Shown: positions 56,731-64,000 of the stretch, one piece after another
Layout: each line of letters starts with the position of its first letter
How positions within the stretch are numbered: position 1 is the first letter of the stretch
Origin: Pigmentiphaga kullae
GTDB lineage: Bacteria > Pseudomonadota > Gammaproteobacteria > Burkholderiales > Burkholderiaceae_B
Direction of reading: 5' to 3'
NCBI RefSeq assembly: GCF_004216695.1
Contig: NZ_SGXC01000002.1
Location: 1,674,001-1,738,000, forward strand
Length of the DNA stretch: 64,000 nt
Notes under the pieces: generated by a model
What the model was told of the DNA's origin: nothing
Seen by the model: the letters and a program-made list of their open reading frames with translations, nothing else
Databases searched by the model: none
Made by a program: the position numbers and the translations under genes

Positions 56731-57294
56731 ATGTCTCTAGTCAATACTCAGGTCAAGCCGTTCAAAGCGACCGCCTTCAAGGAAGGCAAGTTCGTCGAAG
56801 TCACCGACCAGACCCTGAAGGGCAAGTGGGCCGTGGTGGTGTTCTATCCGGCCGACTTCACCTTCGTGTGCCCGACCGAGCTGGAAGACCTGGCCGACAA
56901 CTACGCCGAATTCCAGAAGCTGGGCGTCGAGGTGTTCTCGGTCTCGACCGACACCCACTTCTCGCACAAGGCCTGGCACGACACCTCGCCCGCCATCGGC
57001 AAGATCAAGTACACGATGATCGGCGACCCCACCTGGGAAGTCACCCAAAACTTCGAAGTCCTGCGTGAAGGCCAAGGCCTGGCCGACCGTGGCACCTTCA
57101 TCATCGACCCGCAAGGCGTGATCCAGGCCGTCGAAGTGACCGCCGAAGGCATCGGCCGCGACGCCAAGGAACTGCTGCGCAAGGTCAAGGCCGCCATCTA
57201 CGTGGCCAACCACCCGGGCGAAGTCTGCCCCGCCAAGTGGAAGGAAGGCGAGAAGACGCTGGCTCCTTCGCTGGACCTGGTCGGCAAGATCTAA
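56731..57294 (+). CDS. ahpC: alkyl hydroperoxide reductase subunit C (2-Cys peroxiredoxin)
   Basis: AhpC reduces hydrogen peroxide, organic hydroperoxides and peroxynitrite. The 187-residue protein has the peroxidatic cysteine in [18 protein letters not shown], and the resolving cysteine in [33 protein letters not shown] also fits AhpC. GAGAGGAAA precedes the ATG. It is 104 bp ahead of its reductase ahpF. Confidence 0.97.
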   Translation: MSLVNTQVKPFKATAFKEGKFVEVTDQTLKGKWAVVVFYPADFTFVCPTELEDLADNYAEFQKLGVEVFSVSTDTHFSHKAWHDTSPAIGKIKYTMIGDPTWEVTQNFEVLREGQGLADRGTFIIDPQGVIQAVEVTAEGIGRDAKELLRKVKAAIYVANHPGEVCPAKWKEGEKTLAPSLDLVGKI

Positions 57295-57398
57295 GCACGC
57301 AATCGCGGCAGCAGTAGCAAACGCAGTACCGCCCGGGGCGCCACAAGCGGCCCGGGCGCCATCCGAGAACACAAGATACGGAGCGAAGGGAGCGAAAT

Positions 57399-58988
57399 AT
57401 GTTGGACGCCAATCTCAAGACCCAGTTGCAGGCCTACCTGGAAAAAATCACGCAGCCGATCGAGATCGTCGCGTCCCTCGACGACGGCGACAAGTCTCGC
57501 GAGCTCGCTGAACTCCTGAAGGAAATCGCCAGCCTGTCGGAACGCATCACGCTGATCGAGCGACGCGACGACGACGAGCGCAAGCCCTCCTTCACCATCA
57601 ACCGCCCCGGCGAGAACATCGGCATCCGCTTTGCCGCCATTCCCCTGGGCCATGAATTCACGTCGCTGGTCCTGGCCCTGCTCCAGGTCGGCGGCCACCC
57701 GATCAAGCTCGATGCCGACGTGATCGAGCAGATCAAGAACCTGGACGGCGATTTCTCGTTCGAGACTTATGTGTCGCTGTCGTGCCAGAACTGCCCGGAA
57801 GTCGTCCAGGCGCTGAACGTGATGTCGCTGCTGAACCCGCGCATCCGCCAGGTCACGATCGACGGCGCGCTGTTCGAGGACGAAGTCGAGAAGCGCCAGG
57901 TCATGGCCGTGCCCACGGTCTACCTGAACGGTGAAGTATTCGGCCAGGGCCGCATGAGCGTGGAAGAATTCCTTGCCAAGCTCGACAGCGGCGCCGGCCA
58001 ACGCGACGCCGAAAAACTCAGCGCGCGCGAACCGTACGACGTGCTGATCGTCGGCGGCGGGCCCGCGGGCGCGGCCGCGGCCGTCTACGCGGCGCGCAAG
58101 GGCATCCGCACCGGCGTCGTGGCCGAGCGCTTCGGCGGCCAGGTCCTGGACACGCTGGCGATCGAGAACTTCATCTCCGTCAAGGAGACCGAAGGGCCCC
58201 GGTTCGCCACCGCGCTGGAAGAACACGTCAAGGCCTACGACGTCGACATCATGAACGTACAGCGCGCAGAGGCCCTGGTGCCCGGCGCCAAGATGATCGA
58301 GGTCAGGCTGGCCAACGGCGGCGTGCTCAAGGGCCGATCCGTCATCCTGGCCACCGGCGCCCGCTGGCGCGAGGTGAACGTCCCGGGCGAACGCGAGTAC
58401 CGCAACCACGGCGTGGCGTATTGCCCGCACTGCGACGGACCGCTGTTCAAGGGCAAGCGCGTGTCGGTGATCGGCGGCGGCAACTCCGGCGTGGAAGCGG
58501 CGATCGACCTGGCCGGCCTGGTCGAGCACGTGACCCTGCTCGAATTCGCCCCCGAGCTGCGCGCCGATGCGGTGCTGCAGCGCAAGCTCAACAGCCTGTC
58601 CAACGTCACGGTCATCACCCAGGCGCAGACCACCGAGATCACCGGTGACGGCAAGAAGGTGAACGGCCTGAAGTACAAGGACCGGCAATCGGGCGAAGAA
58701 CACCACATCGAACTCGAAGGCGTGTTCGTGCAGATCGGCCTGGTGCCCAATACCGAATGGCTCAAGGGCACCCTGTCGCTGAGCAAGCATGGGGAAATCG
58801 AGGTCGACGCCAGGGGCCAGACCTCGGTGCCCGGCGTGTTCGCCGCGGGCGACGTGACGACCGTGCCCTACAAGCAGATCATCATCGCCGCGGGCGAAGG
58901 CGCGAAGGCTGCGCTCAGCGCCTTCGATCACCTGATCCGCTCGTCGGTGGAAGCCGACGCGCCGGAAACGGCTGCAGTGCCCGCCTGA
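57399..58988 (+). CDS. ahpF: alkyl hydroperoxide reductase subunit F
   Basis: AhpF is the NADH-dependent flavoprotein that re-reduces AhpC. The 529-residue protein has an N-terminal double-thioredoxin domain with CQNC. The FAD site is [21 protein letters not shown], the CPHC redox pair lies in [19 protein letters not shown] binding is [17 protein letters not shown], and the C-terminal FAD segment is [28 protein letters not shown] strong hairpin terminator follows. Confidence 0.97.
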   Translation: MLDANLKTQLQAYLEKITQPIEIVASLDDGDKSRELAELLKEIASLSERITLIERRDDDERKPSFTINRPGENIGIRFAAIPLGHEFTSLVLALLQVGGHPIKLDADVIEQIKNLDGDFSFETYVSLSCQNCPEVVQALNVMSLLNPRIRQVTIDGALFEDEVEKRQVMAVPTVYLNGEVFGQGRMSVEEFLAKLDSGAGQRDAEKLSAREPYDVLIVGGGPAGAAAAVYAARKGIRTGVVAERFGGQVLDTLAIENFISVKETEGPRFATALEEHVKAYDVDIMNVQRAEALVPGAKMIEVRLANGGVLKGRSVILATGARWREVNVPGEREYRNHGVAYCPHCDGPLFKGKRVSVIGGGNSGVEAAIDLAGLVEHVTLLEFAPELRADAVLQRKLNSLSNVTVITQAQTTEITGDGKKVNGLKYKDRQSGEEHHIELEGVFVQIGLVPNTEWLKGTLSLSKHGEIEVDARGQTSVPGVFAAGDVTTVPYKQIIIAAGEGAKAALSAFDHLIRSSVEADAPETAAVPA

Positions 58989-59011
58989 TTCCGTTGCTGG
59001 GTTGGCGGTCC

Positions 59012-59046
59012 AAGGCCCGCGGGGTTCGCCCCGCGGGCCTTTTTTA
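59012..59046 (+). terminator. rho-independent terminator of ahpF
   Basis: AAGGCCCGCGGGG and CCCCGCGGGCCTT pair around a TTCG tetraloop and are followed by a T-run. The T-run overlaps the stop codon of the convergent kinase-like gene. Confidence 0.93.
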
Positions 59047-59598
59047 TTTGGTGGATGCCAAGGGCAAGGCCAGGGCCCTGACGATCGCGCGGGCCGCCTC
59101 CGCAGGAGCCAGTGCGCAGGTATCGATCGCTACTTGCGGCTCCGGCATGGCGCGCTCGGACGCCGCAAACTGCTCGCGCAATTCCCGTAGAAGATCGAGC
59201 GATCGCAGCTTCCCGAACTCGGCACGACTCGGCGCGACCAGGCGTTTTTCCTGCTCGGCCGCTGGAACGCTCAATCGAACAAACCGTGTCCTGCCACCGG
59301 CGGCTTCCACGATGTCCCGTGCGCGCTGGGCAAAGCCCTCGGCAACCGACGGCTCCGGCGCGAACGTGAAGACCAGGGAGCGCGCGGCCACCGCGGCCTC
59401 GTGCATCATGTCAAGCCACATGCGTTCCCGCAGCCTGACAAACTGTTCGGTACCGAAGGGGAACACGGACGCCACGGCATCGACAATCAAGTGATTGTGG
59501 AAGACGGAAAAACCGGTCAGGCGACCGAGCTCCCGTGCAATGGTCAACTTGCCGGATGCAACGGGTCCATAGATGAAAATCATTTCCATGCCAGGCAT
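59044..59598 (-). CDS. P-loop nucleotide-kinase-like ATPase
   Basis: This 184-residue protein starts MPGMEMIFIYGPVASGKLTIARELGRLTGFSVFHNHLIVDAV. It has a Walker A at about 11-19 and a shikimate/adenylate-kinase-like arrangement, with later segments FVRLSVPAAEQEKRLVAPSR (lid-like) and DTCALAPAEAARAIVRAL. It fits the small AAA/kinase-like proteins of unknown substrate, often seen next to resistance or repair genes. A second ATG at 59589 is possible. Confidence 0.78.
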   Translation of the reverse strand: MPGMEMIFIYGPVASGKLTIARELGRLTGFSVFHNHLIVDAVASVFPFGTEQFVRLRERMWLDMMHEAAVAARSLVFTFAPEPSVAEGFAQRARDIVEAAGGRTRFVRLSVPAAEQEKRLVAPSRAEFGKLRSLDLLRELREQFAASERAMPEPQVAIDTCALAPAEAARAIVRALALPLASTK

Positions 59599-59615
59599 TA
59601 TGGCATCGCCGCCCC

Positions 59616-60296
59616 CTAGGCGGCGGCATCGTCGCCGGACTCCCACTGCTCGAGCAGGATGGCGATGTTGGCCGCCGTGCGGCCGATGTGCTGGGCCAGC
59701 AGTTCGCCCGCGCGCGCCTCGTCGCGGTCCAGGGTCGCACGCAGGATGGCCTCGTGTTCGTCGGGAATGTCGCGGTCCAGCGGACGCTCGCGCAGGAAGA
59801 TGCGGCGGTAGCGGTCGGAGAACGCCAGCAGTTTCTCGCAGAACTGCGCCAGCACGGGCATCTGGCCGCCGCCGATCAGCGTCAGGTGGAACTCGCGGTG
59901 GCGGATTTCCCATTCCACCAGCGCCTCGGGATCGGAGGCGGCCCGCTTCTCGACTTGCTGCAGGCGGTGGTGGGCCGCCAGCACCGCGACCTCCCAGTCC
60001 TCGCCGCCCTGCTGCATGGAAATCCGCAGCGCATGCGGCTCGAGCATGGTGCGCAGGTCGGTGATTTCCTGGTGATTGCGCATGGACACGGGCGCGGCCT
60101 GGTAGCCGCGCTGGTCCTGCGCGATCACCAGCCCCTCGGCCGCCAGCCGCGATAAAGCCTCGCGCAGCGGACTGAGGCTGACGTGGAATTGCTGACTGAG
60201 CTGGTTCAGGCGCAATTGCTGGCCCGGCGCAAAGGTGCCGTTCAGCAATTCGTCGCGCAGCGACTGGGTCAATTGGGAGGTCAGGGATGTGCTCAT
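59616..60296 (-). CDS. GntR/FCD-family transcriptional regulator
   Basis: This 226-residue regulator has an N-terminal winged helix (LRDELLNGTFAPGQQLRLNQLSQQFHVSLSPLREALSRLAAEGLV). The FCD ligand domain has metal/ligand-type histidines (RHREFHLTLI; DEHEAILRATLDRD; AQHIGRT). It is divergent from the carboxymuconolactone-decarboxylase-like gene across 88 bp that contain three AAAATCGA repeats, so it probably represses that operon until a pathway acid is present. Confidence 0.92.
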   Translation of the reverse strand: MSTSLTSQLTQSLRDELLNGTFAPGQQLRLNQLSQQFHVSLSPLREALSRLAAEGLVIAQDQRGYQAAPVSMRNHQEITDLRTMLEPHALRISMQQGGEDWEVAVLAAHHRLQQVEKRAASDPEALVEWEIRHREFHLTLIGGGQMPVLAQFCEKLLAFSDRYRRIFLRERPLDRDIPDEHEAILRATLDRDEARAGELLAQHIGRTAANIAILLEQWESGDDAAA

Positions 60297-60313
60297 GGAC
60301 CGGGGTCAGCCAT

Positions 60314-60365
60314 AAAATCGATATTGACTGTAAAATCGATTTAAATAAATATAAACGAAAATCGA
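60314..60365. promoter_or_regulatory. three AAAATCGA repeats between divergent GntR and CMD genes
   Basis: AAAATCGA occurs at 60314-60321, 60332-60339 and 60358-60365. In the first two it is part of AAAATCGAT with an ATCGAT palindromic core, and the second copy continues as a longer inverted repeat (AAATCGATTT). This is a likely operator array for the divergent GntR regulator. Confidence 0.5.
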
Positions 60366-60384
60366 CAATCAGGAGGATTTTCCC

Positions 60385-60834
60385 ATGCTACCCAAACGCA
60401 TCGACCGCGCCGCCGTCGACTCCCGCATCGGCCCTTACGCCGACACCGAACAAAGCCTGGACGAGCGCGCCGCCATCTACCAGGAACTGATCGGCTTCGT
60501 TCCGCCCCGCATCGAGGCCCGCCTGGCGGTGACCGGCGCGCTCGATCCCAAGCTGGTGGACCTGCAGGAGAAGATGCGCGAGCACGCGATGTACCCGAAG
60601 TGCTTCGACGTGAAGACCGCGCAGCTGATGCTGTTCGGCATGCTGCTGATGGACCTGAGCGACGCCGCCGTGCTGCATGGCATCGCCGCGCGCCGCGCCG
60701 GCGCGACCTGGGAGGAAATGCAGGCGGTCGTCAGCCTGTGCTTCCTGTTCCGGGGGCTGTCGGCCGCCAACCGCGGCGCCGAACTGCTGGCCAACATCGC
60801 CGATCACGAAGCCAAGAAGGAATCCCAGGGCTGA
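60385..60834 (+). CDS. carboxymuconolactone decarboxylase family protein
   Basis: This 149-residue all-helical protein of the CMD/AhpD-like superfamily shows the family segment LMLFGMLLMDLSDAAVLHGIAARRAGATWEEMQAVVSLCFLFRGLSAANRGAELL. The AhpD-type CxxC pair is not present; only single cysteines are seen, at CFDV and LCF. A decarboxylase/lactone-ring role is therefore more likely than a peroxidase role. AGGAGG lies before the ATG. It lies 86 bp ahead of a Bug receptor, suggesting use of an imported aromatic or dicarboxylic acid. Confidence 0.85.
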   Translation: MLPKRIDRAAVDSRIGPYADTEQSLDERAAIYQELIGFVPPRIEARLAVTGALDPKLVDLQEKMREHAMYPKCFDVKTAQLMLFGMLLMDLSDAAVLHGIAARRAGATWEEMQAVVSLCFLFRGLSAANRGAELLANIADHEAKKESQG

Positions 60835-60920
60835 ACGCCTCGGCCGGCCTCGGCGACCCGGCCTTTTCACCCACACGATCGCCGCGTGGCTCCGCCACAG
60901 ACCAAGAACCAGGAGACAAC

Positions 60921-61907
60921 ATGACTTCCTTCTTCCGCCCCACCCGGCGGGCCGGCATGCTCGCGCTGGCCGCCGCCTTCGGCTGGCCGTTGGCCGCCGC
61001 CGCGCAGGACTACCCCACCCGGCCGGTCCAGCTCATCGTGCCGTTCGCGCCCGGCGGCGCCATCGACCAGATGGCCCGCGCGGTGGGCGCGGCGCTCGGC
61101 CGCGAACTCGGCCAGCCCATCGTGATCGAGAACAAGCCCGGCGCGGGCGGCAACATAGGCGCGGAGCAGGTCGCCCGGGCGGCCCCCACCGGCTATACCC
61201 TGCTGGTCGGCACGTCGGCCACGCATGGCGTCAATCCGTCGCTGTACGCCAGGATGCCTTACGACGCGGTCAAGGACTTCGTGCCCGTGGCCCATTGGGG
61301 CTCGGTGCCGAACGTGCTGGCGGTCAACGCCTCGTCCAGCATCCGGTCGGTCGAGGACCTGGTCGCGCAGGCCAAACGCGAACCCGGCAAGCTGACCTAC
61401 GGCTCGGCCGGCAACGGCACCTCGCTGCACCTGGCCGGGGAACTGTTCAAGCAGGCCGCGAAGGTCGATCTGGTGCACGTGCCCTACCGGGGCGGCGCCC
61501 CCGCCTCGCTCGATCTCCTGGCCGGCAACATCACCATGATGTTCGACACGGTGGCGGTCTCGCTGCCCAACCTGCGCGCGGGCAAGACGCGCGCGCTGGC
61601 GGTCGCGGCGCCCGCGCGCCACTTCGCCCTGCCCGACGTGCCGACCTTCGCCGAGAAAGGCTATCCCTCGGTGGTATCGGCCACCTGGGCCGGCGTGTTC
61701 GCGCCGGCGGGAACGCCGGCGGCCGTCGTGCAGAAGCTGGAGGACGCCAATCGCCGTGCGCTGGAAGATCCGGCGGTGGCCGAGGTCATGCGCAAGACCG
61801 GCGTGCAGGTTGAGTTCCGCGGCAGCCGCGATTTCACCGCCTACGTGGCGAGCGAGATCGCGCTGTGGGGGAACATCATCCGCAGCAACAACATCCGCGC
61901 GGACTGA
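60921..61907 (+). CDS. Bug-family (TctC) periplasmic solute receptor
   Basis: This 328-residue receptor has a signal peptide (LALAAAFGWPLAAAAQ), then YPTRPVQLIVPFAPGGAIDQMARAV, RAAPTGYTLLVGTSATHGVNPSL, YGSAGNGTSLHLAGELFKQAAKVDLVHVPYRGGAP and GTPAAVVQKLEDANRRAL. AGGAGA directly precedes the ATG at 60921. No TctA/TctB genes are adjacent. It is probably in one unit with the CMD-like gene under the divergent GntR. Confidence 0.94.
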   Translation: MTSFFRPTRRAGMLALAAAFGWPLAAAAQDYPTRPVQLIVPFAPGGAIDQMARAVGAALGRELGQPIVIENKPGAGGNIGAEQVARAAPTGYTLLVGTSATHGVNPSLYARMPYDAVKDFVPVAHWGSVPNVLAVNASSSIRSVEDLVAQAKREPGKLTYGSAGNGTSLHLAGELFKQAAKVDLVHVPYRGGAPASLDLLAGNITMMFDTVAVSLPNLRAGKTRALAVAAPARHFALPDVPTFAEKGYPSVVSATWAGVFAPAGTPAAVVQKLEDANRRALEDPAVAEVMRKTGVQVEFRGSRDFTAYVASEIALWGNIIRSNNIRAD

Positions 61908-61919
61908 CGCCCCGCGTAC

Positions 61920-61948
61920 GCAGGCCCCGCCGCCCCGACGGGGCCTGC
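61920..61948 (+). terminator. hairpin after the Bug receptor gene
   Basis: GCAGGCCCCG and CGGGGCCTGC form a perfect ten-base-pair stem with a nine-base loop, 12 bp after the stop codon. There is no T-tract, so termination efficiency is uncertain. Confidence 0.5.
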
Positions 61949-62034
61949 CGGTACCCCTTCGAACCACCGCAGGCACGAAACGTGGCACCATTACGACCGC
62001 GCTGCCCGTCCCTCCTCGCCGAGCGGTGAAATCC

Positions 62035-62700
62035 ATGCCACACATTCCAGAAAAGAAGCCTGAATCGCTAGGCCAGGCCGCCTATCGGCAATTGCAGGAA
62101 GCCATCGAAACCGGCGTCCTCAAGCCGGGCGACCGCGTCAGCGTGAACGCGCTGGCCGACCGGCTCGCCATCAGCCGCACGCCGGTCCGCGAAGCCATCG
62201 CCTGGCTCGAGACCGACGGCCTGATCGTGCACCAGCCCTATCTGGGCCGCGTGATCGCCGAACTCGACCACCAGATGGTGAACGAGCTTTATGCGCTGCG
62301 CTTCGTGATCGAGCCCGCGGCGGTCGGCATGGCGGCCAAGAACGCCACCGATGCCGAGATCGACGTCCTGCGCGAGATGCTCGAGTTCGAACGCTCGGTC
62401 CTGAACGATCCCATCGAGCGCGAGCGCCACAACCGGCGCTTCCACAACGCGCTGTACCGCACCGCGCACAACCGCTATGTGATCAGCACGCTGCGCGCGC
62501 TGCAGACGCCCATGATCCTGCTGGGGCCGGCCACCGCCACCAACCCCAAGCGCCTGCAGGACGCGTATGCCGAACATGCCGAGCTGGTCGAATGCATCGC
62601 CGCGCACGACGCCGACGGCGCCCGCGCGGCCATGGTCCGGCACCTGACCGGCGGGCAGCGCGCCCACGTCAGCTACCTGCTCAACCGGCAGTCCGACTAG
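62035..62700 (+). CDS. GntR/FCD-family transcriptional regulator
   Basis: This 221-residue regulator has a winged helix (AIETGVLKPGDRVSVNALADRLAISRTPVREAIAWLETDGLIV). Its FCD domain carries LYALRFVIEPAAVGMAAKNAT, HNRRFHNALYRTAHN and AEHAELVECIAAHDADGARAAMVRHL. It is the second FCD regulator in this locus and converges on another Bug receptor with 12 bp between. A Shine-Dalgarno is weak. Confidence 0.92.
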   Translation: MPHIPEKKPESLGQAAYRQLQEAIETGVLKPGDRVSVNALADRLAISRTPVREAIAWLETDGLIVHQPYLGRVIAELDHQMVNELYALRFVIEPAAVGMAAKNATDAEIDVLREMLEFERSVLNDPIERERHNRRFHNALYRTAHNRYVISTLRALQTPMILLGPATATNPKRLQDAYAEHAELVECIAAHDADGARAAMVRHLTGGQRAHVSYLLNRQSD

Positions 62701-62712
62701 GGCCCCCGGCGT

Positions 62713-63681
62713 TCAGCCGCCCACGACGATACCCAGCTTGTCGATCAGGCGGGTCCACTGCTCCAGCTCCGCACGGATGAAGGTCCCGAACTCGGCCGGC
62801 GTCGTCAGCGAGGGCTCGGCGCCATGTTCCATCATCTGCTTGACGATCTCGGGCTCGCGCAGCGCGGCGTTCACGTCCTTGTTCAGCTTGTCGACCACGG
62901 CGGCGGGCGTGCCCACCGGAGCGAGCAGGCCGAACCAGCCCACCGCCGCGTAACCCGGCACCCCCGCCTCGGCCACCGTGGGCAGGTTGGGCAAGGCCTT
63001 CGAGCGTTCGGCGCTCGTCACGGCAAGCGCTTTCAAGCGGCCCGTATCGACGTAGCCCATCACCGTCTGCGCGGGCGCGAACATCAGACTCAGCGTCCCA
63101 CCCAGGAGATCCGTCACGGCCTGGCCCGTGCCCTTGTAGGGCACATGCATCATCTCGATCCCGGCCACTTCCTTGAACAGTTCCACGGACAGATGCGAAG
63201 CCGCGCCGACTCCCGACGAACCAAAGGTCAGCTTGCCCGGCTCGGCCTTGGCCTTGGCGACCAATTCCTTGAGATTGCCGATGCCCAATTTGGGATTGAC
63301 CACCACCACATAGGCCGAGGCCGACACCAGCGAGATGGGCGCGAACTGCCCGACGTTCTTCTTGTCGAGCGACGCGGTCGAACTCATCATCAACGTATAG
63401 CCGTCGGCCGGCGCCCGCGCCACGAAGTTGGCCCCGATATGTCCGCTGGCACCCGGCCGGTTGTCCACGATCACCTGGGTCTTCCAGACCTTGGTCAGGT
63501 GCGCGCCGAGTATGCGCGCCAGGGTATCCGCGCCGCCGCCCGGCGGGAACGGCACCACGATGGTCACCGGCCGCGACGGAAAGGCTTGCGCCTGGGCCTG
63601 CGCCGGCAGCACCAGGGCCAACGGCAGCAAGGCCGCCGCCGCGCAGACCGTGCGGCGCGCCGTATCGATTGCACATTTCAT
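62713..63681 (-). CDS. Bug-family (TctC) periplasmic solute receptor
   Basis: This 322-residue receptor has a signal peptide ending near AQAQAF, then FPSRPVTIVVPFPPGGGADTLARIL, ARAPADGYTLMMSSTASLDKK, FGSSGVGAASHLSVELFKEVAGIEMMHVPYKGTGQAVTDLLGG and the C-terminal REPEIVKQMMEHGAEP. It lies 61 bp behind the FAH-family gene on the same strand. Import of a substrate for that enzyme is the natural reading. Confidence 0.94.
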   Translation of the reverse strand: MKCAIDTARRTVCAAAALLPLALVLPAQAQAQAFPSRPVTIVVPFPPGGGADTLARILGAHLTKVWKTQVIVDNRPGASGHIGANFVARAPADGYTLMMSSTASLDKKNVGQFAPISLVSASAYVVVVNPKLGIGNLKELVAKAKAEPGKLTFGSSGVGAASHLSVELFKEVAGIEMMHVPYKGTGQAVTDLLGGTLSLMFAPAQTVMGYVDTGRLKALAVTSAERSKALPNLPTVAEAGVPGYAAVGWFGLLAPVGTPAAVVDKLNKDVNAALREPEIVKQMMEHGAEPSLTTPAEFGTFIRAELEQWTRLIDKLGIVVGG

Positions 63682-63742
63682 GATTTATCTCCTCCAGTGA
63701 AAACAGTCGCCAGGGGTTGTTATTGATCGTTCCCGGCAAGGT

Positions 63743-64000
63743 TCAACGCGCCGCCACGATGCGCGTGCGCAAGGCCATGGCGGGCTCTTCGAACGCGCAC
63801 TCGACCACGTCCCCCGGCTTCAGGAACAACTCGTCGGCATTGGGCTTGCCCACCGCCACGCCGCCGGGCGCGCCGGTGGAGAACATGTCGCCGGGCTTGA
63901 GCGGCAGCAGCCTGGAGAAATGCTCGATGATGTCCGGCAGCTTCCAGATCTGGTCCGAGGTATTGACGCGCATGCGCTCTTCGCCGTTGACGCGGCAGGT
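63743..64000 (-). CDS. fumarylacetoacetate hydrolase family protein (C-terminal part; start beyond window)
   Basis: The frame is open to the right edge, so only the last 85 or so residues are seen: TCRVNGEERMRVNTSDQIWKLPDIIEHFSRLLPLKPGDMFSTGAPGGVAVGKPNADELFLKPGDVVECAFEEPA. The LKPGD...TGAPGGVA and LKPGDVVE segments belong to the FAH superfamily (2-keto-acid hydratases, acylpyruvate hydrolases, ureidoglycolate lyase-like). The metal-binding residues are outside the window. Confidence 0.88.
   Translation of the reverse strand, partial: TCRVNGEERMRVNTSDQIWKLPDIIEHFSRLLPLKPGDMFSTGAPGGVAVGKPNADELFLKPGDVVECAFEEPAMALRTRIVAAR

Noticed and set aside
60385-60834. The CMD-family protein as an AhpD peroxidase partner of the nearby ahpC
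   Set aside because: It lacks the AhpD CxxC pair and lies in a separate GntR-controlled unit with a Bug receptor; AhpC already has AhpF.

Overview
The window looks like chromosome of a high-GC betaproteobacterium of the family Alcaligenaceae (Bordetella/Achromobacter group). The evidence is: four Bug-type (TctC) periplasmic receptors; a trimeric-porin gene; a tmRNA encoding the tag ANDERFALAA; GyrA with Gln at the position-83 equivalent; an OmpA with a Pro-Ala hinge; and the conserved block gyrA-serC-pheA-tyrA-aroA-cmk-rpsA-ihfB followed at a distance by lapA-lapB-rfaE1-hldD-comEA-cysM. No rRNA, tRNA, CRISPR array or intact insertion sequence was seen. The species cannot be fixed from the sequence alone.

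Layout. 1-4488: end of a radical-SAM gene behind a LexA-like box, an esterase, a GntR regulator, a Bug receptor and a porin. 4539-7069: a UvrD-like helicase with a C-terminal DUF5710 domain and a DUF454 membrane protein. 7142-15225: a complete sulfate assimilation unit on the minus strand (sbp-cysT-cysW-cysA-cysH-cysD-cysN) divergent from a CysB-type LysR gene. 15226-17202: DoxX, a 1-Cys peroxiredoxin and a small hydrolase. 17239-20830: acyl-CoA dehydrogenase with its electron acceptor EtfBA, behind a palindromic operator candidate. 21016-28321: HDAC-like deacetylase, MltB, CysM, a ComEA-like protein, heptose synthesis (hldD, rfaE1) and LapB/LapA.

28322-34678 is accessory DNA lying between lapA and ihfB, which are adjacent or close in relatives. 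It carries a four-domain rhodanese protein, a complete tripartite tricarboxylate-type transporter (Tat-targeted receptor, TctB, TctA), a class II Fic AMP-transferase with a perfect 20-bp palindrome in front of it, and a decayed piece of a tyrosine integrase beside the ihfB terminator. This is the best candidate in the window for an undescribed system. The testable idea is that the transporter brings in a sulfur-containing organic acid that the rhodanese acts on.

34751-45150 is the housekeeping block ihfB-rpsA-cmk-aroA-tyrA-pheA-serC-gyrA, interrupted only by a small divergent DUF2061 gene with a Fur-box-like sequence. 45303-49509: an amidohydrolase, ompA, ubiG-gph and ssrA. 49647-55682: small enzymes and secreted proteins, including an orphan Rap1a/Tai-like immunity protein and the chain pirin-DUF488-ogt. 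55788-58988: glutathione transferase and the AhpC/AhpF peroxidase pair with an OxyR-spaced site. 59044-64000: a nucleotide-kinase-like protein and a catabolic locus with two GntR regulators, a carboxymuconolactone-decarboxylase-like protein, two Bug receptors and the end of a fumarylacetoacetate-hydrolase-family gene.

Sulfur is a theme: sulfate uptake and reduction, cysteine synthase B, a peroxiredoxin of the sulfate-starvation (LsfA) type and the multi-rhodanese protein all fall within about 23 kb.
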